From the NCBI RefSeq assembly GCF_000330505.1, contig NW_004440169.1, positions 186,001-250,000 of the forward strand: a DNA stretch of 64,000 nt, read 5' to 3'. Positions 10,338 through 20,458 of this stretch are shown piece after piece. Every line of letters begins with the position of its first letter. Within the stretch, counting starts at the first letter, position 1. Origin of the DNA: Entamoeba invadens IP1 (lineage: Eukaryota; Evosea; Mastigamoebida; Endamoebidae). Under the pieces are notes generated by a model that had not been told where the DNA came from, did not search any database, and was given only the letters and a program-made list of their open reading frames with translations. Both the position numbers and the translations under genes were made by a program.

Positions 10338-12036
10338 AGTTCATTTATGTGTAATACTACATTTTAAATCATTTAAAATAATTTTAATTAATTTTATTAC
10401 TATTAAATATTGTTCGAACTTAATATAGTTTATAATAATATATTATTTTTGGTAGTTTCAATATTAATAATATAAGAATTTTTAGTAATCATAAGAATAT
10501 AACAAAATATAGTATAATTATCAAGCTTATAAAACTAAAATTTAATTATTTATTTTAGCAAAAGTAATAATAAAGTTAATGATTGTTATTATCAATATTA
10601 TAATTATTGGTTTTATATTATTTAACAAATAACAGTAAATAACATACATAACAACATATTGGATGTATTGTGGGTGTATTTAATAGACATTTTAAAGGCA
10701 ACATAATGTAGTTTTGAATATCATTTATTTCAATTTTAAGTCTTCAAACACTATATCGACTGGTGCAATTATCAATTAAAAAATGTAATTCTTGATCTCT
10801 TGATGGTTGTGAAAGAATCAACACCTTTTAACGACCAGTATATTGAAATATCTGTAGATGTGGAAATCAGTGTTTGATTTTACATGTTCAATACGTCTCA
10901 TGGTGTTTGTGTGTCTGTTTTGTACATTTTATAAAATCTATGATATAATTATAAATCACTTTGTTTTAGAGTTTTCAACATCTAAGTGTGGTATTAACTG
11001 TATTTACTTTTGTTGTTAAATACTTGATAACACCGAGCGTATCAATGTTTGTTATAGTGCTTATTTCTTATGTTATTTTTGATATATGTTTAAATGTAAA
11101 AAGTTAATGGTAATTACATTGTTGATGATTTAGAAGACACCTACGTTGTTTCTCTTTTTGAGTCAACATATCAAACTGAATTATGGTTGAGCTTATTAAT
11201 TAATATAACATTGTTATCGACTTGAGTCAATAATTTATTCATTCAAAATACAGTTAAACCTCACAAAAGCGGAATTTCTGAAGAGTGGGCATTTTATAGA
11301 CTAAAACTAAGTAGAGTTCTCTCTCTAACAGGTTATAGGGTTTGATTGGCTAAAAATGACCGATTTTGTTCGAACATAAATTAATGCTTGTTTCGGTTTT
11401 GAACAGAATGTCCAAAAAATTAAAATAAATTCCAAGTTAAGTGTTTAGATTAATAATCCCGTTTTTATCAATATTTTTAATAGTAATCCAAAAAAACAAA
11501 AGATAATTTGGGGTAAAAACTTTTACAAAAACCAGTTTTTTAACACAGTCCGTTTTGAATTATCTGGTCTTTTTTTAATTTTAAACATGTTTAAATTTGC
11601 TGTTTTTAAAATTACTCGACTTTTTTTCAACATTTCAGTCTTAAACCATTAAATGAGTTTTATTTATCATTGTTTTTTAACCCTGTTTTTTTGTTCAGTA
11701 ATTAATACTTTTTTAATAAGAAGAAAATAAATGATAATGGTATTTTTTTGGCTGATTTGCCACGAAGTTATTTTTTTCTTGTTTATTTGTTAGTTTTTTA
11801 CACAGTTATCAATCTGTGGACTTTTGCATATTCTATTAATATAATTTTTATCGTGTTTAATTACTAATATAAATTTTCCAATAAAACTCGATAGAATAAA
11901 ATAATTGAGTAAATAATTGTAAAAAATACAACGACAATATCATTTGTATGTTGCTAATGGTTTGTAAATAAAGTTATATTAGTTAAAAAATTTATCCAAT
12001 TATAAATCACTATTCAGTTTTTGTATCAATCCTCCC
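10338..12036. other. Gene-poor spacer with coding-like fragments and a pogo-like terminus
   Basis: Several short stretches on the plus strand read as plausible protein: about 10738-10878 (ends ...EISVDVEISV), about 10969-11105 after a TTTTAG (hydrophobic, membrane-like) and about 11105-11225 (DDLEDTYVVSLFEST...). They do not join cleanly with standard splice sites, so either a multi-exon gene or a decayed one is possible. At 11249 TA is followed by CAGTTAAACCTCACAAAAGC, resembling a pogo/Tigger-type transposon end; no matching right end was found. The remainder is A+T-rich. Confidence 0.3.
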
Positions 12037-12855
12037 TTATTTGGGCATATTCCGGTCTCTTCCAAAGTGTCTCGAAACGCAGTTGACGTCGATTATCGGC
12101 CTTCCAATCCACATACAAAACACCTGGGAGAGCCAATCTTCTGTATCATGATAATTAGTGAACTTCAATATTCTTGAAAAGAGTTTTGCTTCATCGCTGC
12201 TTCTAAAGGCCCCAAAAGCCCCCCAGACCTCTTCTTGAGTTAAGTTCAGTTGTGATACATTTCTATTGGCTTGGCCATTTGTTAGTGATATCTTCGAGAA
12301 GCATCTTGGGATAGCTGTCTTGTTGATCTCAGGTCTCTTCATCAACTCGCTCACAGTTGAGAATGTATTTGGGGCATATGTTTGGTCGTCTTCTGCGTAG
12401 ATGTAAACATCAGTTGGGTTGTTATTAAAGGCGTTGAGAAGGGCCGAATAAAAGTAAAAATTGATTGTGAGGTGTTTCTTCAATAAGTACTGATCCCAAA
12501 CTTGTACACGTGCAAAGTGTGTTGAATAGTAGTCATTAAACCACTTCCCAAATAAAACTTTTTCCTCTAAAGGTGGTTCAGGCCAATAAGGAATAATGTT
12601 TATGTTTGGAAAACGGACTTGAAGTGTTCGGATTACTCGGTCATAGTCGGGAAAATCACAGTCTTGTAAACACCCCTTTACCATGTATATACTTTTAATT
12701 TCAACATCAGAAGGTAGGTTTTCAAGTGCAACATAGAAATCCCGCATCGAGCGCAAAAGCGCCTTTTTCATTTTGGACTTCTTTGGTCCCGCCAAAAGGA
12801 TGTACGTGACCGAGTATGACTGTGCGGCAACGATAAGGAGTAGTAACAGAATCAT
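12037..12855 (-). CDS. Secreted/luminal glycosyltransferase-like protein (GT54/MGAT4-like)
   Basis: 272 aa. The N-terminal hydrophobic segment (first ~15 residues) is a signal peptide or anchor. Next come YILLAGPKK, a KGCxxDCDFPDYD motif, an acidic triad in VYIYAEDDQTYAPN (metal/nucleotide-sugar binding in GT-A folds), then DTEDWLSQVF and a final SRHFGRDR. The order EDD ... DWL ... (H)xG parallels N-acetylglucosaminyltransferase IV proteins. It shares the KGCxxC.FP(D/E)(Y/F)D element, the EDD motif and overall length with the gene at 17814-18671, so the two are paralogues. The likely place of action is the ER/Golgi lumen. Donor and acceptor are unknown. Single exon. Confidence 0.6.
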   Translation of the reverse strand: MILLLLLIVAAQSYSVTYILLAGPKKSKMKKALLRSMRDFYVALENLPSDVEIKSIYMVKGCLQDCDFPDYDRVIRTLQVRFPNINIIPYWPEPPLEEKVLFGKWFNDYYSTHFARVQVWDQYLLKKHLTINFYFYSALLNAFNNNPTDVYIYAEDDQTYAPNTFSTVSELMKRPEINKTAIPRCFSKISLTNGQANRNVSQLNLTQEEVWGAFGAFRSSDEAKLFSRILKFTNYHDTEDWLSQVFCMWIGRPIIDVNCVSRHFGRDRNMPK

Positions 12856-13635
12856 TAAATAAAATTTTTGAAACTATAAATCTACTTGTTAATTTATTAC
12901 TTTAATAATTATGGAATAAAAATAACGTGTTCGTCAGGTTTAATTTTTTTGGTTTTTGTATAATTGATGTTTGGAAGACAAACTTAGCTTTTTTTGAAAT
13001 TTGTTTCCTAAAAATTCTATAATTATTACTATACAGTTGTTATATTTATAATTTTTTTGTTTTTTAATCTTTTCTCCCTGTTTTTGTGTAAATAATTAAA
13101 TTAGAAAAAAATATTTAACCTTATATATTAATATTTGTAATTTTTTTTATATGAATAAAACCATTATAATAATTACTTTATATCTGACCAAAACATGAAA
13201 TTGAAATGATAATAAATTATTATAATAGTTTAGTAAAATTAAAAATAATCTATATATGTGCTGTAACAAGGTTCGTTACCCAAAAAGTAATGCAATTAAT
13301 TATTATAAAAAAAAATAATAAAACCGTAAAACTTTAATAATCTTATTATTTAAGTTAAATCATAAGCAAAGTTATAATATTGGTAAAACTATACAATTGT
13401 TCTTAGTTATTTAAAGCAAATTTTCAACTTATTTATGAAATGTACATTTAACTTGTATTTGTTTTTGCTAAAATGAATGTATTTTTTATTTGTTTATTAT
13501 ACAATTTTTTAATAAAGCAATAAAAAACTAAAGAAATATAATTCAATTTAAAATAATATAATATTTTAATTAAAATGCTATATTTAAAACTAGAGGTTAA
13601 AAGAATACAGAGTTTTGCCATTTATATTGATACTA
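12856..13635. other. AT-rich spacer
   Basis: Low-complexity A+T sequence between the glycosyltransferase-like gene and the transposon cluster. No feature seen. Confidence 0.5.
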
Positions 13636-13853
13636 CAGTTGGGTCATAAACCTTAGCCTAGGAAATTAACCTTAACTCAAATAAAAACTAATTATTTTCT
13701 ATTGTTATATTAAAATAATAAACTATACCTAAATATAAGTCAATTTTTTAAAATATTTGTTTTTTTAGTAAAAACCCATGTTTTTAAAAAAAAATATAGG
13801 AATTTCTTTGGGCTAAAGTACATTTCCTGGGCTAAGGTTCATTTTCCCTACTG
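13636..13853. mobile_element. 218-bp MITE (CAGT...ACTG ends, TA target site)
   Basis: Left end CAGTTGGGTCATAAACCTTA; the right end read in reverse begins CAGTAGGGAAAATGAACCTT. The arms keep matching through CCTTAGCC(T/C)AGGAAAT for about 45 bp. TA flanks both ends (13634-13635, 13854-13855). Non-coding interior. Ends and target site fit the pogo/Tc1-mariner group. Confidence 0.75.
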
Positions 13854-13925
13854 TAGACATCAATTTAAAATTAATTTTGAATCTACTTAAAAATTCGATT
13901 TTTTAATAAATAAAGTTTGAATGTA

Positions 13926-14684
13926 CAGATACAGGAAAAACCAGGGACCAGACTAAATTAAGCTGTTTTATTTTTGGTATATAGTTTCCTTGTTATGGAA
14001 AAATCCCCAAATAATCAGGTTTTTGGAGGATATGTTGGTTTATTTTCAAAAACCAGGGACCAAGTATTAATAGACACACTATTTTTCAAATAAAATAGAA
14101 AAAACTATAAAATATGAAACTCTTAATTAATCATTTGAAGCTGCCTTTATTGTTAATGCCCAGCCGAGCCAAAGTAAAGTTTGTTCTTTATATTGATTTA
14201 TCTTCCGTTGTTTAATACGTTTAATGATCATCCATCATTTACTGAATGTCTAACATTCCAATAATTTATTTATTCTTTACTTTATTTTCATTTATTACGT
14301 GAGTCACTTTTAATACTGAACGAAAAGTGACTTATTGAAACAACCAAGTGAATAAAAAAAATGAATGAACGATTTAATTGAATGGTTGTGTTGAAGTTAA
14401 ACAAGGTTGAACAAAAGAATAATATTTTATAATTAAACAAAAATTAATAATAATAAACTTACTATTATAGCTCACATTAAGCTGTTGTTCATTCAGACTT
14501 TATACAACACATTCATTTTTTTTTCATCCCGAATAATAACCGTTATTAAGACCAAATAACAAGAAAATTACATTTTTATTTATATATTTGCCCGTTTTAT
14601 TGTATAAAATCCGCTTAATATTCAATAGCTAAAATTAGTCTGGTCCCTGGTTTTTCCTGTGGTCCCTGTTAATTCCGCTATCTG
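13926..14684. mobile_element. 759-bp non-autonomous element (CAGATA...TATCTG ends, TA target site)
   Basis: Left arm from 13926 and reversed right arm from 14684 both carry the block CAGGAAAAACCAGGGACCAG followed by ACTAA. The right arm has about 20 extra bases near its tip that the left arm has lost. Another CCAGGGACCA block occurs inside at about 14050. TA duplicates at 13924-13925 and 14685-14686. The right tip (CAGATAGCGGAATTA) resembles the left tip of the pogo-like transposon near 59894 (CAGATAGCGTAATTA), suggesting mobilisation by that family. No open frame. Confidence 0.7.
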
Positions 14685-15614
14685 TAATGACATTACATTT
14701 GGAATTTATTTGTCATTTAGCACATTTCAAATTATTGTTACATTTTTCGCTTACAATTTCATTGTTTAAAAATTATTTTCACACTTTTTTAAAATTAAAC
14801 AAATTAAAGATGTTTTTTTTACTGTGTTAAAAAATAAAATATTGTTATTGATACTGTTTTTTTGTTATAAAAAATAATTAAAGTGCGAAGGTTGACATAA
14901 AACTCCAACTTTCACATTAAATTTAACATGAAACTCAACCTTTATGATAGACGTTATTGTTGAAGATATTTTTTTTCATTTTGGCAAAAAAAAAGATTGT
15001 CATTTTGTATTATTATAATTAATACAATTTATCAAAATATATAATACACAACTAAAAATTATTATTAAGTTGTAAAAAATGTTTAACTTGTTATAATTTA
15101 ATAACTCGACTTTACAATAAATAGGATCTCGTTGTGGTTATGCACCCAACTAAATCGAAACAGTTTAAATATTTGGATAAACATGAATTAAAATATAAAA
15201 CAATGTTTCAACAATTATATATGAATATTGATTAAATTAATATTCATAGTTGTATATATCACTTGATAATTAATTAATTTTTGTTGATAATTTAATGGTA
15301 CTTATACAATTGTTTTTAGAAATACAAATAATTAACTCCATAAAAAAACTCTGAGCTGAACTGTTTAAGGCATACTAGCCCCTTTTAATTCCATTTATTT
15401 AGCAGTAATATAAATAAATACATTCAAAGATTTGTGTTATTATAACAAAAAAATTACTTCAATTGTTAAAAATTTGTTTATTAAATCAATCCAATTTATT
15501 ATAAAATTAAAACTATACTATTATAATTATTATATTTTTTCAAAATTAAAATTAACTTACCCAAATTTAATCGTTTCAAAAAAGTTAAAATGTTTTAATT
15601 TTAAAACGAAGATA
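14685..15614. other. AT-rich spacer
   Basis: Mostly A/T. There is a weak inverted similarity at about 14888-14945 (AAGGTTGACAT... versus ...CTCAACCTTTAT). An 82-codon frame at 15432-15680 is low-complexity and overlaps a transposon end, so it is not called. Confidence 0.4.
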
Positions 15615-15874
15615 CAGTTCCTCAAACTAGCCTTATGGGAAAAGCTTGCCTTCTGGGATTGTTTTTCAAAATATAGTTAATTTAATCATATAAATATTCC
15701 AATTAATAGTTAAGTATCAGAAACTATATTTTGAAAAAAAGTTTTGATTGGTGTGGAACAAATTTGAAATTTTATAATAAAATAAATAATTCATTTATAG
15801 TTAATATATAATAGAAATACTTGAAAAAAATCCCAGAAGGTAAGCTTTATTCATAAGGCTAGTTTGAGGTGCTG
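15615..15874. mobile_element. 260-bp MITE (CAG...CTG ends)
   Basis: Left arm CAGTTCCTCAAACTAGCC and the reversed right arm CAGCACCTCAAACTAGCC continue to match through TTATG(G/A), AAAGCTT(G/A)CC and TTCTGGGATT for roughly 60 bp. Left flank is TA; the right flank now reads TT, probably a mutated duplication. No coding capacity. Confidence 0.7.
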
Positions 15875-16026
15875 TTATATAATAACTACGCAATCTTCAC
15901 AGTAAAACTCTTTTCTTATTATATTATAATTATAATATAATTATATAAATAAGATTAGTAAAATTATAATAACAATTGTTGTTTTTGGTTAAAAATGAGA
16001 ACACCACAAAAGAACTCGAAACCCAC

Positions 16027-17142
16027 ATGGCCCCATTCAATGTACTTCACATAGTTTTTATTATTCTTTCCACTTTAGTTTTTTCCTTATTACTTCTCTT
16101 CTATTCAACCTTAGGATATGGCATAGCAACATTAACATATCCTCGGTATTTCACTCCACGCCATTCGAATTACTCATACCCTGTTCCAACGTACCATGAC
16201 TCTCTGATTGATGTTCGTCGCTTTAATTACAAAGGAAAGTGTGGTGATGTCTTCAAATACAAACCAAACAATAAAAAAGACTTGTGGCTCACAGCTGTTG
16301 GGATACGAGACGTCGAGTATTGGGACAAAATTCGAGACAACACTAAATTTGCTTTTGGTCTCTCGAACTCGTCGATCCCCAACGCCGATCGCGTTGTGTT
16401 ATATCTTGACGGCCTTGACATCCCCGAGTTTTTCGATATCGCCGAATCTTATCGCGTTCGTGTTGTTCGCGAGAGAGTTGAGAAACAGTCCACTAAAAAA
16501 GGGCAAGATGTCGTTCGTCGCTTTTTCGCGTACTTCAATTTTTTGTCGAAGAATGTTGGGAAGTACGAAAGAATACTTATCAGCGACCAGCGAGACGTTT
16601 TTATCTTCGGCGACTTCTTCGCGACGTTCTCGGGCGACGAACTTGTCTTTTTAGCGGAGTGTGATGACGGTGGGATTAATTGTGTGACCTTTGGGGTTGA
16701 ATGTGTATACAACGCGATGAGGGATGGATTTGGAACAGAGGAAGCAGACAATTATGTGAAGAATGGGTCTATTTTGATGAACGCGGGGACGATGTTTGGA
16801 GGCGCCGAACAGATCTTTTTGTATGTGAAAAAGATGGTTGAAACATTAGACGTTGAAAAGTGGGAGAAGTGGGGGTATGACCAAGCCGTGCATAATCATC
16901 TCTTTTACGCGTTTTATAATAACTCGAACGTTAATAATAAGAATGAAAATAATATGAGCGTTGATATGTGCACACAACGGGCTTGCTTTAGAGAGAGAAA
17001 TACTGCAGTCTATAGTAATTACTGGAAAATGTTGTACACAAGAGGAAGCGGATGTTCACCCGTCCTTCGTCATAAAATATTGGCGGAAGGATTTTCTATA
17101 GACCACGATAGGTATTATAAGAAGGAGGAGCCGATTAAATAA
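16027..17142 (+). CDS. Type II membrane glycosyltransferase-like protein
   Basis: 371 aa from the first in-frame ATG (16027). A short cytosolic N-terminus is followed by one long hydrophobic anchor (about residues 8-33), then a luminal domain. The catalytic-type signature is ILISDQRDVFIFGD (a D-x-R-D-V-F pattern typical of GT-A-fold transferases), followed by a Cys-rich stretch, NAGTMFGGAEQI and GYDQAVHN, all characteristic of small-family eukaryotic/bacterial glycosyltransferases that use a DxD-like site. It probably works in the Golgi/ER lumen. Substrate is unknown. Local GC is much higher than the surroundings. It lies between the two paralogous GT54-like genes but is not their homologue. 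Confidence 0.65.
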   Translation: MAPFNVLHIVFIILSTLVFSLLLLFYSTLGYGIATLTYPRYFTPRHSNYSYPVPTYHDSLIDVRRFNYKGKCGDVFKYKPNNKKDLWLTAVGIRDVEYWDKIRDNTKFAFGLSNSSIPNADRVVLYLDGLDIPEFFDIAESYRVRVVRERVEKQSTKKGQDVVRRFFAYFNFLSKNVGKYERILISDQRDVFIFGDFFATFSGDELVFLAECDDGGINCVTFGVECVYNAMRDGFGTEEADNYVKNGSILMNAGTMFGGAEQIFLYVKKMVETLDVEKWEKWGYDQAVHNHLFYAFYNNSNVNNKNENNMSVDMCTQRACFRERNTAVYSNYWKMLYTRGSGCSPVLRHKILAEGFSIDHDRYYKKEEPIK

Positions 17143-17439
17143 GAGTGTTAATTGTAATGTGTGACTGATTGTTATGTTTAATTTGTGTTTTATACAATTT
17201 TTGAGTTAAAATACAATAACATTAGTAAAGAAGTGTGAACTGATTATACGAAACTGGTTTATATGGAATTTATGTTATAAATAGATCTATTCATGGTATT
17301 TATTTTAAATGGATTTTATTTTCTTTACTGAGTTAACTTATTGAAAGTAGGTTCTATAATTCCAGTTTTTCTTTTTGTTATTAACCAGATTCTAAATCTC
17401 TTCCAATAACACAATACCACACTATTTTCATCATATATT

Positions 17440-17538
17440 GTGGTTTATAATATATTCTTTTTGTACTTCTTTTTTTTAAGGTGAAGAGGAAAAATAACAG
17501 CTTATTTGAAAGAAAGAAGTACAAAAAGAATAAACCAC
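17440..17538. repeat. Imperfect hairpin between convergent genes
   Basis: GTGGTTTA..TTCTTTTTGTACTTCTTT on the left (about 17440-17478) is mirrored at 17508-17538. The left arm has a 7-bp TAATATA insertion relative to the right; the loop is about 30 bp. It sits between two convergent 3' ends (17142 and 17814). It could be a MITE relic or a transcription-end structure. No other feature in 17143-17813. Confidence 0.5.
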
Positions 17539-17813
17539 TTCGTTTAATATATCACTTATTTCAAATGTAAGTTATAAATGTATTTATTTTAAAATATAAC
17601 TCCAGTCAGTCTCAAATGTTATCTGGTACCTTTTTGACCAATAAAATTGAATATTTCGGGAAGCTGTCCCAATTGTTTCACGTTTTATTTAATGTCTGAT
17701 GTTTAAACAAAAATAAAGCTATTTATTGTTCACTAGATAACAATAAAAGACTGACTCGAACGATATTGATTTCAAATTAAAAAAATAAGATAGAAATACA
17801 TCTACTCAATTAA

Positions 17814-18671
17814 TTACATCCAAAACTTCGGGTCTTTTACCGTAGTGAATCTTTCCCACCCGACATGCTTAGCCGTTTGGAACATTGGTGTGGACATATT
17901 CAAGAAGTCGTCCATATAACAGTTATAAGCGTCAACACAAACACCCCAATTCATGTATTTCCAGAATTTGTTGATCTTCTTAAACTCTCGTTTTCCAAGC
18001 AAAATGCCGAAGAACCCCGCAACACAAAATCCGAGTTGTTTGTTATGGACTTTGATATCATTATACTTGTCTTGACATATCATAGTCCGTGTAGCCACTT
18101 GTTTGCCATCTTTGTATTGATCCAAAACGTTCTTAAGAGTGACAAAGAAGTCCTTTTTGATCAGAATGTCGTCTTCCAAAAAGAGGATGTAGTCTGCGTC
18201 TGTATATTGTTTGGCATACCTTGCTAGACTAAATGCATAATGATTAATTTTGGAGTCTTTGATGTACCACCAATAACAAGACTCCTCTCGTTCGTTCACC
18301 GTGTCCTTCCTAAAATCAACAACCCAACTCTCAAACTTCTCTTGAAATTTGACCATTCCTTTGTCTTCTAATTTGTTGACTGGAATCATTTTAAAAGAAA
18401 CATTGTACACCTTGAAATCGTAATTGGAGAGTCTGTTGAGTTCTTTGTCAAACTCTGGAAACTGACAATTCTCACATCCTTTAGTAAAAAACAAATCAAT
18501 CTTGATCCCAAGGTGATTGAAGTTATACGCATGCAAAAAGTAATCCATAGTCTCGTGGAGATAATTATGGCTTTTGGGTCCTACTGCCATTGTAAAGACA
18601 ACGTGATGCTCTTTAGTAAACAAAGAGCTTACAGATAAAAGTAATAAAATAAGAAAAAGCATCGTGTGCAT
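17814..18671 (-). CDS. Secreted/luminal glycosyltransferase-like protein (GT54/MGAT4-like paralogue)
   Basis: 285 aa. Signal peptide or anchor at the N-terminus (hydrophobic to about residue 17). VFTMAVGPKS, then KGCENCQFPEFD, then the acidic triad YILFLEDDILIKKDF, which is the metal/sugar-nucleotide motif of MGAT4-type GT-A folds. Near the C-terminus AYNCYMDDFL and TAKHVGWERF occupy the place of DWLLD and HVG in that family. Relationship to 12037-12855 is seen in shared motifs, length and N-terminal topology. It probably acts in the secretory pathway on protein or lipid glycans. Single exon, start at MHTM; the next Met (residue 4) is an alternative. Confidence 0.62.
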   Translation of the reverse strand: MHTMLFLILLLLSVSSLFTKEHHVVFTMAVGPKSHNYLHETMDYFLHAYNFNHLGIKIDLFFTKGCENCQFPEFDKELNRLSNYDFKVYNVSFKMIPVNKLEDKGMVKFQEKFESWVVDFRKDTVNEREESCYWWYIKDSKINHYAFSLARYAKQYTDADYILFLEDDILIKKDFFVTLKNVLDQYKDGKQVATRTMICQDKYNDIKVHNKQLGFCVAGFFGILLGKREFKKINKFWKYMNWGVCVDAYNCYMDDFLNMSTPMFQTAKHVGWERFTTVKDPKFWM

Positions 18672-20458
18672 GCCTTAAATACGTTGAGTGTATCTACCAG
18701 TTTTTTTTCAAGTCTTCAATTGAACAGAAAAAAGAGAAGTAAGTCGAGAAAAGAAATAAGTTTACGAAAAACTATTACTTTTAATATTATTTTTAATATT
18801 TTGGATTGATACAATTTGGGTTATACAAGATGTCCATTTTTTGAAATTAATTCTGAACACGTTTTGAAAAAAAAACAGATTAAATTATATCGGGTATTCG
18901 TTTTTGGTCTTTATTGAAAAAAAGTAAAAAAATAGGAAATAAACAGAGGTCTCATTTCCGTTATAAATAAGAATATCTTGTCCACTCAAAGTTCATTTTT
19001 TTTATCATTTTTGTATATAAAAAACTTTATATTTTTGCTTTTTTCTTTCAAAATTATAATTAATAATTGTTTTATTATATTACTTTTTAATTGTTTTTTT
19101 GAACACTGTATTATAACAAATAACCGTGTATTTGATTAATTTTTAATAACATAAATTAATATGAAATTAATAATTAAACTATTATAAAAACAACACAGAC
19201 AAGTTCTTTGGTATAAATAATGTTATAACTATTTCATTTATTATTATAACTAAATTTATATTACTCTATTATCTAACAATAAATTAAACTATATATAATA
19301 TTAATATAATCTGATTTATTTTATAATATATTAATAATATATATTTAATATTTGTTATAAAATATATTATCTTCATGAAAATAATTGATTTTTTTTTACT
19401 TATATTTTTATCTTAGTTGAATGAGCATCAATATGAAGAGAAAAAGATCAGAAATGTTTTATATATTTATCCTAATAATTCAGCTTAAATTGACATATGT
19501 TTTATCACCGACCAAAAACAGCTGGAAAAGAGATTAGAGTTACATTTAACGGAAAAAGTGGGATGCTAATCTAAATATTAATTAATTTGATATTATTAAT
19601 AATAAATTTATTTTGGTTTTTTCATTTTATTAATTTTTTGATTAATAATTTATATTAAAATTAATAGTAATTTTATTATTTTTCAATTGATATTAACCAA
19701 TAGTTACGAGCATCCTCCTTTCTCTTGCATCCCCATATTTCCTCCTACTGTTATAATTATTAAGAAACTGTATCAAAAACAGTAAATGATAAAATCGTTA
19801 AATTAAACTGTACTAAATAAAAAATAAAATGAACACTGTGTAATAATTGAGCTTCAATGTTTTTATTCTTTATACAAATATCGAACAACATTTAAACTCA
19901 GAATACTTACTTATCTTGAGTTTAAATTACAATTATTTCTAATAACATTAAAATTACTTTTAGTTATAACAAATGTAATTGTTTCTATCGATAATGATTT
20001 AAAGTTAAAATGACTTGTTTATCTATCCATACATACTATATTCAATTTTTAAAATCAAGACTTTTATAAGTGATAACGATGAATTCGTTTTTATAATGAC
20101 TATAATTTATCTACTTTGAAAATTGAAAAAGAACATAACGACACGAAGTCATTATGTATAGTGTTGGAAATGGTCACTCAGAAATAAAAACATATGAATC
20201 ACGGCTCTATCAGTTGGATTTTTCATCATTGTGACGTTAATCAGTTTCCCAACTGTCCTTTTATACTGAAAAAAAGGGTTTCTACTATTACAAAGTATAG
20301 CTACATTATTATAACAGTTAAATCCAATGAAAACATTTTGCACTTTTCAAAAACAAATTCAATTTTCAGTTCATTCGTCGAATTCATTAACAGTTTTTTT
20401 GGAATTAAAATAAGTCGAATAAAATATCACCAGAACATGATAATCAATTCACTTCAAA
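18672..20458. other. Long AT-rich intergenic region
   Basis: Dominated by ATTA/TATA repeats. A short opposed pair, GGATGCT (about 19562) and AGCATCC (about 19710), is too small to call as an element. Small frames at 20152-20343 and 20194-20514 are shadows in the promoter region of the next gene. Confidence 0.5.

Noticed and set aside
11251..11400. Complete pogo-like element starting at CAGTTAAACCTC
   Set aside because: Only the left-type terminus is visible; no matching inverted end was found downstream.
15432..15680. 82-codon frame
   Set aside because: Low-complexity Lys/Tyr/Leu composition and overlap with the end of a MITE.
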